From: Trichopria drosophilae
Taxonomy: Eukaryota > Arthropoda > Insecta > Hymenoptera > Diapriidae
DNA: 64,000 nucleotides
Assembly: GCA_030407085.1 (NCBI GenBank)
Contig: CM059584.1
Location: 64,622,001-64,686,000 of the forward strand
Direction: 5' to 3'
Notes under the pieces: model-generated
What the model saw: only the letters and a program-made list of their open reading frames with translations
The model's database searches: none
What the model was told of the DNA's origin: nothing
Shown: in pieces, positions 53,341 to 64,000 of the stretch
How positions within the stretch are numbered: position 1 is the stretch's first letter
Layout of the letters: every line of letters begins with the position of its first letter
Made by a program: the position numbers and the translations under genes

Positions 53341-54262
53341 CTTAATATTTAAATAATAATTAAACTGGATATCGCCTTTGAATCTAATTCACAATATAGC
53401 TAAAATTTAATTAGACCTCTGTCTTATTCGTTTATTTTCTATACGCACGTTTTTTGTAAATCTGCCAACTTCAATGTTCAAAATAATTACCTTTTTTGCG
53501 ATGGATGATATTGCACAATTTTTTTCTTTATTCGGGCATATTTCAAGAGTATGCAGTTAAAAATTTACCTAAAAAAATTGAAAAACAAAAAAGTCATGCT
53601 TTTTTAAGTGAAAAAAGTCATTTTTTCCACTTTCACACATTCTCTATTTTTTTAAACAATGTTAATTTTTTTTTTAAATTTTTTTATGCCTTACATATAC
53701 TTTCTGATACATCTGAGAATGTCCATGAATTTTTAAATGCGTAGCGAGAATCCACGTTTTTATCGCATGGGTCTACCGGACCCAGTGGGGGACGGATGAT
53801 TGAAATAGGAAGTGTGGGATTGAAGGGTTAAAGAAAGCCTGGTTGCGGCAATCGTCCTTGACATCGGTCATGGAGACTAAACTTTTCTTAATATTTAAAT
53901 AATTATAAACTTGGATATCGCCTCTGAATCTAATTCAAAGGGTTTAATTAACTTTAAAGGAAACCTTGTTGCGGCTATCGTCCTTGACATTGGTCATGGA
54001 GACTAAACTTTTCTTAATATTTAAATAATTACAAAATTGGATATCGCCTTTGAATCTAATTCAATGGGTTTAATTAACTTTAAAAGAGAACGTCGTGGTG
54101 GCTATCGTCCTTGGCGTTGGTCAAGGAGACACAAAACTCTCCTAAATATTTAACCAAGTATTCAAACTGGATATCGCCTTCGAATCTAATTCGAGGGGTT
54201 TAATTGATTCTAAAGACAAACCTTTACGGCTATCGTCCTTGAAAATAATCAAGGAGAGCACC
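53340..54262. repeat. Tandem array of 126-130-bp units, four copies, one interrupted
   Basis: The marker GGATATCGCC lies at 53367, 53913, 54039 and 54169. Each unit also has CTTAATATTTAAATAATTA, GAATCTAATTC, GGTTTAATTAACTTTAAA and GGCTATCGTCCTTG. The first interval is about 420 bp too long because a TTAA-ended element is inserted there. Last unit diverges and ends near 54262. Confidence 0.8.
53400..53830. mobile_element. piggyBac-type MITE remnant inserted in the tandem array
   Basis: The right end reads GATTGAAGGG followed by TTAA (53827-53830), with GGGTCTACCGGACCC at 53769-53783 just inside. After TTAA the array unit resumes in register (AGAAAGCCTGGTTGCGG versus AGGAAACCTTGTTGCGG in the next unit). 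A matching CCCTTC left end was not found, so the left part is deleted or diverged. The interior is T-rich and non-coding. Confidence 0.55.
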
Positions 54263-54311
54263 CTTAATCATGCTACCTTTCACGCATTTATCAAAATATG
54301 GTACGTCTTAC

Positions 54312-54501
54312 CTTGGAATTTATTCAATCGGTAAATGAAATCGTGGTGCAAGTCCCGGCCTCGTGGCGTATTCCGTTCCGCAAAATAGCCGTACACGCGT
54401 TCGGAAGTGTTCGGATCAAGCGGCGCGGCGCTGGCCTGCGTAGTCGAAGCTAGCGTGATCGCGGATAATGTGGAAATCTTGGTTACCGGCACTGTGTGCA
54501 A
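54312..54501 (-). CDS. Possible host exon with a consensus splice donor
   Basis: On the minus strand the frame reads ISTLSAITLASTTQASAAPL, then DPNTSERVYGYFAERNTPRG, then RDLHHDFIYRLNKFQ. AAG followed by GTAAGA, a consensus donor, sits at 54312/54311. The start resembles a signal peptide, but no ATG precedes it in frame, so an upstream splice or non-ATG start would be needed. I do not recognise the protein. The alternative is chance in a moderately GC-rich stretch. Confidence 0.2.
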
Positions 54502-55360
54502 CCGCGAGATTAATTCATTTCTTTGGCACCGATATTTTCATGACGATGATGGCTACGGACACCCGCTGTGGAGGTGTGGCGCGATTTTTTGTATTGAATT
54601 TTGTCCGAATGGCTCCCGGCCCCTACGGGGCAACCCAAAATTTTTTTGGTCGGGAAAATTCGGTTTCGCTTCGTTCTGACGTCAGGTAAATAATATTGAA
54701 TTCGCGTTTCGGTATAGTGACGATCGTGTGGGGTTTGGTTTTGAGGTTAACCCATCCTCGCTGTTCGTGACCGCTAGTTTCTATCGTCGAGTTTCGGTTC
54801 GAGTTTTGACTGCGCCTGCGAATACCGCCTCTCCCGTGCCGAGGGGATCTCGGGGCTGAGCATAGCGGGCACACCATCACCTTGCGGCGCGCCTATAAAT
54901 TCGGTATGCTTCGGCATGCCTGGCGCCCTTATTAACATCTTGCGCGTCGTAAGGTTTTGTGACCCTAGGGATTCGGTTGGTTTTGTATTTCGGTTGCGGG
55001 CGGTTGCGAGCGGCGACGACGGTGAAAGAATGTGGGGTTAGGTTTTTGGGGGGTCGCATCATTAATATATGTACTAACCTTATTCTTTTCGTCGCACAGG
55101 ATACTGAAGCGTTATTAAGTAATAAATTGCCGCGCATAAAAACATGCAAAATAGTATAAAACGAAAAATTTGTTTTATGCGCTTGGGTTTAAATTGTTAA
55201 GAATTAAATAAATTAACAATTTTCGACCTGTTTCGCATGCTTTGTGTTATTGCGAATTTGGAAAATTATTTTCCATATTGACTTAAATTTATGGTAAATA
55301 TTTGAGCAAAAATGTGTGGAATTTTCAAGAAATTTTTAAGTTTTAAAAGAAAAACATCGC
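54502..55360. other. Mixed-composition stretch, no recognised gene
   Basis: GC-rich to 55060, then AT-rich. Several 70-90-codon frames on both strands carry no domain. A short hairpin GCGCATAAAA...TTTTATGCGC lies at about 55133-55181. Confidence 0.35.
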
Positions 55361-55363
55361 CCT

Positions 55364-55445
55364 CACGGATATAAAAGTTGGTATAACCAAATAAATGGTT
55401 GATCCAACCAATAGTTGGTTATTCCAACTAACTTTTTTCCGTGTA
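55364..55445. mobile_element. Very short palindromic MITE-like element, about 82 bp
   Basis: The left arm CACGGATATAAAAGTTGG plus TATAACCAA pairs with the right arm TTGGTTATTCCAACT followed by AACTTTTTTCCGTG. A second internal pair (GGTTGATCCAACC) sits at the centre. No coding capacity and no clear duplication. Confidence 0.5.
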
Positions 55446-57640
55446 CGAGATTCAGCAAACGAAAATTAATTGTCTTTATTGGGTAAAATATGGCACGCGA
55501 AAAAAAATGTAACATTTTCTTTATTTAACAAAAAATTTGAATGACTAATTTTGGTAAAAACAGAAATGGTCAAAATCTGACTAGAAATACATAAATCATG
55601 CATGGCTCCTGAATATTAAAAAAAAATCAAGCGTGACAAGGAATATTTAAAATACAATTCACAATCAATAATGACTTATGAATTTAACAAAGATAAATCA
55701 CAATAAAAATAAATTATAGATTCAAAGGAAATAATCACAATTGAAAATGAACTAGGAGTTCAAGTAAAAATAGTCATAATGAAAAATTAATTATAAATTC
55801 TAGTAAAAAATAATCTTAATAAAAATGAATGACGAATTCAAGTAAGAATAATCATAATCAAAAATGAATTATTAATCGAAATTAAAAAAATCGAAAGTCA
55901 CGAAATGATTTCAAATTTGTAATGAATATTCAAGAAATTATCTGTACAATAGTAGGTACACACGGTGTTGATCCTGCTGTCGTCAATCATGGGGGCTAGA
56001 TGACACACTCCGTAATGTTTCATGATTTTATCTGAAATATTTTAATGTTTTTCCAGAGATCAGCATAATTCGACTAGTAATACAAAAATTCATAAACTAT
56101 TCATGGATCCGGAATATTAATAAACAAAGAATCATTTCAGGCAGGGCAAGGAATATTCAAAATACAATTCAAAATCAATAATGAATTATGAATTTAAAAA
56201 GACTTTAATTCATAATTTATTTTTCACAAAATTATTACTGAATACATATCTTTTTACTTTGTTTAAAGAGAAACATTCAATGGCCTATGACATTTTAGTA
56301 TGAAGAAGAATGCTCCAATGTACATGTTTTTGTTATTGCGCAAACATTGACAGTTAATATTTTCATTTCAGTTTAAGAATATGATGGACAAATTAAATAA
56401 CAGAAAATTGACAATTAATATTTTCAATACTTCATTCTTTCTATGAAATATACTTAGTAATGTAGGTGAACTCGGAAATCAAGGTTTTAAGAATTGTAAG
56501 ACGAATGGAGTCGCGTAATTTGAAATGTTGCAATAAAATAATAATATTGGAAAACGTAAAAAAGTCAAAAATTGCTTTGAAATGTGGACATTTGAAAAGA
56601 CACAGAGTATAATATTTTTCTTGTTTTTAATAACCGACCTCTTGTCTTCATTAAATTTTTCATGTATAAATGATCAACTGTGATATTTTTCGATATCCCG
56701 CCCATAGAGTCTTAGTATTTGAATTTTTAAGTTTGCATTTCTCCTAGTAGAAGGAGGTATAATCTCGAGTGTTCGAAAATTGTTCAAATATTCGTTACAT
56801 TTTTAAATAACTGATCTACGGCAAAATTTTTCGCTTTGACGCCCTTAGAGGCTCAGTAAAAGTCCCCAGTACACCACACTTTTTCGACAACGATGAATAC
56901 ATACTTGAAACTTTGTAAGCGGCTTCATTTTGGAGAGTCTATCACACACTACGTTGCGAAAAAGTTCGTAATTGCTGCTTTTTTCAGCACGCATGCATGA
57001 AACATGTCGCATTCGTGATGTTGCCTTTTGCGATAAATACACTGAGAGGCTCTTCGGACCGTAGCCGAATTACTCAAAGGATAGCAGCGCGACGATAGTT
57101 TTCGTACAGGCGTCGACCGATTTTTCTGACGGAAGACGTCCGAATTTTGTCGGACCGCTGCCAGCCGAAAGTCGAAGGCGCGCGGGGATACGAAAAAGAG
57201 GCGCATTCATACTTCACAAATATATATATATATATATATATATAGGTTATAACACTAATAGGTGAAAGATGACAGCTCTATCGACAAATGTATGATAATG
57301 AGGTTAATGAAAAATAGTATATGGTTGCAAATAACTTTATTTTTTAATGTAAGAGTTTCTCGTTAAAATTGAACCAGACCTGATTGCCATTCCACATTTC
57401 GGTTAATTTTTATTATTCAATTGTATACGTACAATCGGAAACTATAGTATATAGCTTAGAGGTCCTTTTAGTATTAAGAGTAAAATATTTAATATGTATA
57501 TATAGGTATACAGGGTGGCCGATTTATCTGAAGACATTGAAATACCTCGAGAACTATGCACAGAATCAAAAAAGTTGTCGGATGAAAGTTGTTCGACACG
57601 AAGGGGGGCATCCAGGGGGCAAATAGGGACAATTTGATCC
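55446..57640. other. AT-rich stretch with degenerate repeats, no gene
   Basis: Units of about 42 bp like AATAATCATAATAAAAATGA followed by ATTATGAATTCAAG recur five or six times in 55650-55890. A longer phrase (GGAATATTNAAAATACAATTC, then AATCAATAATGAMTTATGAA) occurs at both 55640 and 56147, a direct repeat 507 bp apart. A less AT-rich patch at 56840-57200 has frames on the minus strand without domains. An (AT)n run lies at 57217-57242. Confidence 0.45.
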
Positions 57641-57653
57641 CTTTATGAAAATT

Positions 57654-57691
57654 TAATATTAAAAATTCTAATATTAGAATTTTTAATATTA
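57654..57691. repeat. Perfect 38-bp palindrome
   Basis: The segment is its own reverse complement with no spacer, core AAATTCTAATATTAGAATTT. It is AT-only apart from two C/G pairs and has no associated element. Confidence 0.9.
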
Positions 57692-58482
57692 GAATTTAGT
57701 AATATCATTTGCGAAAATTGTTATTCTGAATATGAAATTTTAATAACGACCATTCGAAAAATTAAGATTATGAATAATTGATATTCTTCATATTAAAAAT
57801 CAAAACTGATTACATAAAAATTGTGCATAAAATATGGAAGCAATTTTATAAATAAGTTTTCTACCTTCAATAAAATTATATTTTAGGTTTTAAATTTATT
57901 ATTTAATAAACAAAAAGAGGACATCACGCAATCCATTAAAAAACGCGTCATGTCCCTTCACTCAGCTCATTCATTCTCTCTCTGTATGCTTTTTCCGAAA
58001 TGAGAATAAATAAGCTGAGCATTGACGGTCAAACCAGCTTCTATTAAACAAAACGAAACTCTTACTTCATTTGGGGATTTCGTCGCCATCTACCGGACCC
58101 CGAGAGAGCTCACGTGGTTTCATACATGTACATCGCTTGCATTTCGGCCATCACCGGCGCCGGTTCTGTTATATAACGCTAGAGGGCGACATAACTCGAA
58201 AATAAAGTAGCATATCATTTTATACATAAGTTGAGTCACACGTAACCAGTTCACCTACATTTTTCTCTACTTTCCTGAAGGGAAGTAAATGGATATCGCG
58301 ACTTTCTAATCCCCATATTAAAATTTAGTATTCACGGTCTCTCAGTGTAAGACTGTTTTTGAAGTCCATTGTATTGGTAGTAATTCGGTCGGAGGTTATT
58401 TTGCTTTTAGAATATCAACTTTCCGTTTACGTGACTATTTTTTGTCTACACTTCATTGCTTAAATCGAATTGCAAGTTAAAA
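57692..58482. other. AT-rich stretch upstream of the mariner-type transposase
   Basis: No gene recognised. It should contain the 5' terminal repeat of the transposase element, but the partner repeat lies outside the window so I cannot define it. Confidence 0.35.
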
Positions 58483-59253
58483 ATGAATCCTGCTACAGTT
58501 CCCGAAAAAATCGAAATGATTCCTTATTTATGGTGAATGTAAGAGGAATATTGACGATGCTGTTGCGTTGTATGCTGAGCGTTTTCCAGATAATGCTCGC
58601 TCGCGTTCTTTTTTTTACAAAGTTGTGAATGCCTTTCACTCTGATGGCAGCGTACAAATGAAAAAAAGGAAGCGAAGATTAACAGTTACAGGAGAAGCTA
58701 ACGAAGTAGCTGTACTAGCAGCTATTCACCAAAATCCACATGTAAGCACACGACAATTACATCGCGATTCCGGCATTTCCAGAGACAGTATTCAGAGAAT
58801 ATTGCATCGTCATAAGTTTCACCCATATCACATTTCACTGCACCAGGAACTAGATGGCGATGATTTTCATAACCGCGTGGTGTTTTGTGAATGGGCATTT
58901 CAAAAAATGCAAATGAACCACAATTTCTTTGCTAATGTATTATTTTCAGATGAATCTACATTCACGAACCGTGGTGGCGTCAATAGGCATAATATGCATT
59001 ATTGGAGCGTAGAAAATCCCCATTGGTTACGACAAGTTAATCATCAACGTCCTTGGTCGGTGAACGTTTGGTGTGGAATCATAGGAAATAAACTCATTGG
59101 TCCTTATTTCATTGAAGGTAATTTGAATGGAACAAAATATCGAGATTTCCTACAACAAGAAGTACCATTACTACTTGAGGATGTTGCTATAGACGTCCGA
59201 CGGACAATGTGGTTTCAGCATGATGGTTGCCCAGCACATTTTTCAAGAGTATT
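58483..59253 (+). pseudogene. Tc1/mariner-superfamily transposase, cut by a LINE
   Basis: ATG at 58483 starts MNPATVPEKIEMI. A frameshift near 58525 shifts to LIYGECKRNIDDAVALYAER. From 58568 the frame is open for 229 codons: HTH region with VSTRQLHRDSGISRDSIQRI, FHPYHISLHQEL, VVFCEWAFQKMQ, ANVLFSDESTF (first Asp), WSVNVWCGIIGNKLIGPYF, and WFQHDGCPAHF (second Asp). At about 59253 it runs into the AAATAC-type tail of the LINE. The segment with the third acidic residue is therefore displaced beyond the window. Without the insertion and the early frameshift it would be a typical cut-and-paste transposase of about 350 residues. Confidence 0.75.
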
Positions 59254-59450
59254 GTATTTGTATTTGTTGTATTTGTATTTATTACTCTCGTATGGGGGGT
59301 ACACCTGTTGAGAGGAGAGTTCCGGACTAAGACGTAGACATAGTTCGCGGATACATAAATAAAATAGTCGTACGCTTTATAACAAAAACAAAAATTAACC
59401 TAGTATGAATTAAAACGAAAGGGCGCTATAAACTTAAAGAGAAGCTAAAA

Positions 59451-62400
59451 CTAGTCGCCCAGCAGAAATTGTCTTCTGACATGGGTCGCTCTCACAAATC
59501 TTAATAGTATTTTTGCTGAGAAAAGATCTGTGTTACATATTAGGGTACAAAAAAGGTTGTTAGGAGAACTCGCGGGAACAAGTGCAGCAAAATCGCGGCG
59601 GACTAGCGCAAGTGATGGGCATTCAGCGAAAATATGACGAAGAGAGTCTGGCACATTCATATTGCACAGAGAGCATGGCGTTTGCGGATTGAAGCTGAGA
59701 CGCATACCGGAGACTGAGAGCGAGCGCGTGAAAAGTGTTGCCAGTCTAAGTTGAGCTTTTACTCTTAGGCAAGGCAGAGGCAAACGCGGCGGGTACAGCG
59801 TATATGACGAGTCGGAGAGCTGGCGGAAAATTGGCAGCTGTACATTCTCAGAATTATAGTATCTTGCCAAATCTTTTGTTTTACAAGAATCCATATATTT
59901 AGCAATTAAACGCGGGCCAGCGTCCGCCCAGGACTCGGCGTCAAAGCTGCCCCGCAGAGCATCCGCATCCGCCTCATCCAAAAGCGAGAGGAGCTGCGTA
60001 AGCCAGTTTCGCGGCTCCTCTGGAGATAAAACAGACAGCTCTCTTAAACGAATAAGCAAAATCTTGGGCAGCCTGGAGTCGGGCAGTCTGAGGGTCTTAA
60101 TTATCCATTTTAGCGACTGATTTAGTATCTCGACCGCAATCGGAGGGATACCGAGCTCTAGACGAATTAAATAGGCCGGGGCATTTCTCGGCAAATGAAG
60201 AAGCCTTTTAAAAAAGTCAATCTGCACCGACTCCAGCCTGTCCAAGTATCGGAGAGCCCAAAACGGAGCTGCGTATAAAAGGACCGATGTAACCAAGGCT
60301 TTGTACAGTTTCCAGTATGCGTCCCACGCATCCATCTTCGCAGAGTTTATTGTCGCCAGAGACGCAGCGGTCGCGGCCCCTGTTCGAATGACGGCGTCCT
60401 CAAACGGCTGAAGGCCCGACGCTGAAGAGGAAAACACAATGCCTAAAAATCTGTATGCGCTTGTAATTTCAATAGGAGTGTTATCGAACAGAAATCCTCT
60501 TGAGAACTGGTCGAGCGGGCCAGCCCTTCTGAAACAAATTATCTTGGTCTTCTCGACATTTACGGTGAGCTGGTTAGTCGAGCAGTAGTCGGAGAGGATT
60601 CTTAGCTTACGGCGAAGATCTGAGGGAGAAAAAGCAAGAATAGTAAGATCATCAGCGTAGAGGAGCATTAGCAGATCGACGGATCTGGTAACGTCCACCC
60701 CGCGAACATTGTTATCCCGGAAAAAAGTGACTATGTCTGAAATGTACAAAATAAATAATAATGGACTCAGAATTTCGCCTTGAAGCACACCTACGGATAC
60801 ATTGAAACGCGACACTCCACCATCATCGTTGTTAAACAAAACTGACGCTGCACGATATAGCGCGCTAAGCACCCTGACGAATTTAGCGCTAACACCTAGT
60901 CCAAGGAGTTTACGCCATAGGAGAGCATGAGGGACGGAATCAAAGGCCCTCTTAAAGTCAACGAAAAGGCTGAAAAGTTTCGCGTTCCGGCGTCGCAAGA
61001 TGACCTGCGCGGATGCGAGGAGGCAGAAGATGTTGTCCACGGTCCCCCTCCCACCCCGAAAGCCAGATTGCTCCTCCGGAAGAATGGCTCTCTGCGTTGC
61101 CCACTTGGACAGGCGTGTACATAAGATCTGAGAAAAGAGCTTCGCCAGGGCGTTAGTTATCGCAATTATACGGTAATTAGAGGGGTCGTGACGCGCACCT
61201 TTCTTGTACAGGGTAAAGATCGTCGAATCGGCCCATCCTTGGGGAAAGACCTCCTCAGCAAAAATCCTATTAATGAGCGAAAGAAGGGGAGAAAGTCCTT
61301 GGGAGTCCATGTGCTTAAGAAGTTCAGCGGGAATTTTGTCCGGCCCAATGGCTTTCCCCACCCTCAGGGCTCTTAAACTGTCTCTAAGTTCTGACGCAGA
61401 GAGAGGTGAGTCCAGCTCGGGGTCAAAAGTGCCAAAATACTGCACAGGCGAGAAATCTGTTTGAGGGAAGATCTCGCGAAAAAACGCGTTCCAGGCTTCC
61501 TCTGACACTTGATGACGAAGCGTGGGTTTTGAGCGAAATTTGCGTATTGCAGACCAAAAATCTGCAGAATTACGGACTGCCGCAAATCTGTCGGCAATAT
61601 TATAGTCAAAGGAACGTTTCTTGGCTGTTAGTAAGTTAGAGTAAAATCTGCGAGATTCCCTAAACTCTTCCGAGGTGACCGCGCTATATCCCGACCCTCT
61701 CATACGTCTCAGAGCACGCGCGAGAGATCTCTTCGCGGAGAGACACTCCCTGTCGAACCACTGATTTTCAAAATCACGGGACGAATTATTAACGCGGATA
61801 CAAAAATCTTTTAAAAGTCCGGATGAAAGCGCCGAGCCACGGATTGCTTCAGTTAACCGACTATAGTATTCGTCGAGATCATTAGAGACAGTGGGAACGG
61901 CGCTATGAAACGAGGCCGAGACAGACGCTTGAAAAGACGCAAAAACAATACTTGCCCCGTCCGGGGGGTCCTGATAACGGGTCACTCGCCGAATTACAGA
62001 GCCCCGAGCAGATGCCTGAGGGGGAGGTTCATCCTCGGAGAGATAAAGCTCCACGAACACAGGCAGATGGTCGGAGCCGCATAGATCGTCGCCGATCGTG
62101 AGATCGTGAATATAGTGTACATGCGGACTCGAAACCCAGACGAGGTCAACGACGCTAAAGCCCCTCTGCCCGAGAAACGTGTAATGTGCCGGGAAGTCAT
62201 AAAATGGTCATAAAATCGGACAAGAGGGTTCCGCGGCGGTTGAGAGTCTCGTCATGGGATAACCTACATGCTCGCACAGAGGACTCCTCAAAAATTTGAG
62301 TTATAACACTTAGTGAGTCGGACGAGCCCACTCGACAATTAAAATCACCTCCCAGAATAAAAATACAGTCCGAGAACTGGACATTCAGTGAGTCTAGAAC

Positions 62401-62826
62401 AGATTGTAAAGAGGAAAGCAGAGGTTCTAAATCGGATTGCGGAGAAAAATAAAAAGAGCCTATTATTAAGTTGAGCGGATGCAGATTCAATTTATAAAAA
62501 ATCCAATGAGGTGACGAATTTAAAAGAATATAACTTATGTTGGGGCTGACTAAAGACAAAAGGCCTCCGCTACTGCGGCCAAAGTTACTGGAGCGGATGG
62601 CAGGAGAGTTGATCACTGAATGTCCAGAAGACAGAACCTCTGCGCGAATTTCGGTATCCCTCCAGGTTTCTGCGAAATTTACAACATTATGTGCGGAGTA
62701 AAAAGAGGTCTTTATAATATTAAAAAAATCGCGAGCGTTCCAAAAAATTATTTTAAAAAAATTACGAATAGACGACTTAACACTAGCTGACGAAGATACT
62801 GCTGCAGACGACGATGACGAGGACAC
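59451..62826 (-). pseudogene. LINE family X ORF2, copy 2: nearly intact, short endonuclease deletion
   Basis: Endonuclease first part (62826-62197): IIFWNARDFFNI, NFAETW, SSGGLLSL, FILGGDFNCRVG and ETLNRRGTLLSDFMT. Copy 1 continues SNNFIILNGRTVSDNPAHFTF. Copy 2 instead reaches DFPAHYTFLG after only a few bases and in a new frame, with TCATAAAATGGTCATAAAAT at the junction (62197-62216), so about 14 codons are missing. From there to 59451 the frame is open for over 900 codons: GSDHLPVF, VGKAIGPDKIPAELLK, EEQSGFRGGRGTVDN, SLFVDFKRAFDSVPH, GVLQGEILSPLLFILYISD, LLYADDLTILA (YADD at 60648-60659) and CSLCNMNVPDSLRHIFAEC. The RT is therefore complete in this copy; the endonuclease is not. Confidence 0.85.
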
Positions 62827-62857
62827 GATGACTGGAGACTCAGGGCGGGGGTAAATT

Positions 62858-63968
62858 AAAAACCCGGATTAGCTGCTGGAGAAGATCGAACGGTGTCCAT
62901 ACTGGAAGGTCTTAACAGGTTATGCCTGCGGCTGCTTTGCGGGTGACTGGCTGACGAGAGGCGATGCGAGGCCGAATTGCTCCTCACTGACGGTTCTGAG
63001 CACGGAATATTAAATTCTTGGTCCGCGTCCGACTATTGCAGCCACACGTTATTGGTGGCAATAGCATCGCCCTTTTTGACGAATGCTGCGCCAATGGAAG
63101 CGGCGGCGCGGCGAGCTACTCTGACCTTATAGGCTTTAAGACGCTCTCTGTCAGAATAGTCCGAATTAATAAAGATGGACGTGGACTGGAGCGCCGTTTT
63201 CTTGGATGACAAAATTAGAGATTTGTCATCCTCTAACATCAACTCTACCAGATAGGTCGGAGGCTTGGTGCGGACTTGCCTAGCAGCGGCAACTGAGGAT
63301 TCCAGAGGAAATTTGGAAGAAAGAAATTTTGAAATTTCCTTCCTTAGAAGATCTGGGCCGGGAACATAACCAGAAAGGATTATGTTCTTCCGCTTAATTA
63401 ATTTGTCTTGCACATCGAGCTTGTCCGTGAGTGACTTAATAAGCGCGTCCTGAGAGACGATTTTTTCCTCTAAAAAACTAAGACGAGACGAAAGGTCGGA
63501 GTTAATTTGCTCCACCGTTGATTTAACCGCCACGATTTCGCTCGTGCAGTTATCCATGCCCGCTTGAAGCGAGGCAGACTGCTGCCGGATTTCAGTCAGT
63601 AGCGACTGCTGAAGTAACTCCAGCGTTAGCGGCGGCTTGCTAGAAGACATAGCTGGTGAATCCGGTAGCTGATGGTCCAGATGATTTTGTCCTGCTGACG
63701 AAAGTCTTCTTTGCCTAGCTCGCTGTAGGTCGTTCAGATCGTCGGTATCGGTTAGGCCGTCGCGTTTTCGTTTGGCGAAACCGAAATCTTCGAGCGTGTT
63801 GCAGCTGTTCAGGCGCAGCACTTTCTCCTTGCTCGCAGCAGAGGGGCGACCGATGAGAACAGCCGTGCGCAAGAGAGACGGCGAACGAACTGCCTCACTG
63901 CAACTTGAAGAGGCCGTAGACGGGGCAGGCACTTGTAATTCGCTGCGAGGCGGGCTAGGTGCCGGCAT
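62858..63968 (-). pseudogene. LINE family X ORF1, copy 2: one premature TAG
   Basis: ATG at 63968 opens MPAPSPPRSELQVPAPS. A coiled-coil stretch (about 63610-63400) and the RRM-like text KRKNIILSGYVPGPD, YLVELMLEDDKS and FINSDYSDRERLKAYK follow, then NNVWLQ and TAG at 63031-63033. The same frame continues SDADQEFNIPCSEPS to AANPGF and a TAA near 62858. Copy 1 has Trp (NNNWLKWSDEEEDF) where copy 2 has the stop, consistent with a single TGG to TAG change. Only the polar C-terminal tail is lost. Confidence 0.8.
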
Positions 63969-64000
63969 GAGTCGCACGTAAGAGACGCGTGGCTAGAGCG

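Larger units (their letters stand above)
59255..64000 (-). mobile_element. APE-type LINE family X, copy 2 (continues past the window)
   Basis: Same ORF order and motifs as 39973-45166. The 3' end on the minus strand carries a short tail of ATACAA-like repeats (59255-59290) instead of (CTAT)n. ORF2 and ORF1 lie at 59451-62830 and 62858-63968. The 5' end is beyond the window. It interrupts the transposase at 58483-59253. Confidence 0.85.

Noticed and set aside
57654..57691. Palindrome as an element terminus or operator
   Set aside because: It is almost pure AT and has no associated repeats, so it is listed only as a sequence feature.
1..64000. CRISPR arrays, operons, prophage or bacterial signals
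   Set aside because: Splice-like junctions, LINEs, mariner and piggyBac elements and base composition all indicate an animal genome.

Overview
This window looks like eukaryotic, AT-rich insect DNA. I read it as probably hymenopteran, because several of its retrotransposon and short-repeat types are ones I associate with ants and wasps; that assignment is inference. There are no operons, ribosome-binding sites, rRNA genes or CRISPR arrays. It is mostly a transposon graveyard with at least six non-LTR retrotransposon families, four or more inverted-repeat DNA elements, piggyBac and Tc1/mariner-type remnants, a gag fragment and several satellites. Only two or three short stretches look like host gene exons.

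Layout. 1-2061: broken piggyBac transposase with an apparent 85-bp intron. 4351-6525: an internally deleted LINE (minus strand) framed by a 22-bp target-site duplication. 6590-7063: a small unidentified spliced reading frame on the minus strand. 8681-9347: terminal exon of a DOMON-domain (Skeletor-like) gene with polyadenylation signal. 9600-17600: a GC-rich block made of an R2-like element (minus) split by an R1-like element (plus, 11351-15022) with a 15-bp duplication. 17803-19060: gag fragment and possible LTR. 19145-21535: Jockey/CR1-type LINE fragment. 22060-25560: repeats and an unexplained low-stop segment. 25625-38256: three copies of an R4/Dong-like element, two tail to tail, the third nearly intact apart from one in-frame TAG; mariner fragments and a tRNA-like SINE lie between them. 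38558-39640: a TA-flanked inverted-repeat element. 39892-50210: a plus-strand LINE whose ORF1 is split by a full-length LINE of another family (39973-45166) and whose reverse transcriptase is split by a 1.86-kb DNA element with about 330-bp inverted repeats (47169-49029). 50237-51241: another inverted-repeat element. 51700-54260: short repeats, a heat-shock-element-like array and a 126-130-bp tandem array. 58483-59262: mariner-type transposase cut by a second, nearly intact copy of the 39973-45166 LINE family, which runs off the window end.

How the parts relate. The main story is layered insertion. Four insertions have duplications or rejoinable reading frames that fix relative order: R1-like into R2-like, LINE into LINE ORF1, DNA element into LINE RT, and a MITE into R4 copy A. 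Several families carry deletions that remove catalytic segments. I see no complete undescribed functional system. The strongest candidates for follow-up are the scrambled element at 47169-49029, the almost-intact R4/Dong copy, and the heat-shock-like array at 52741.
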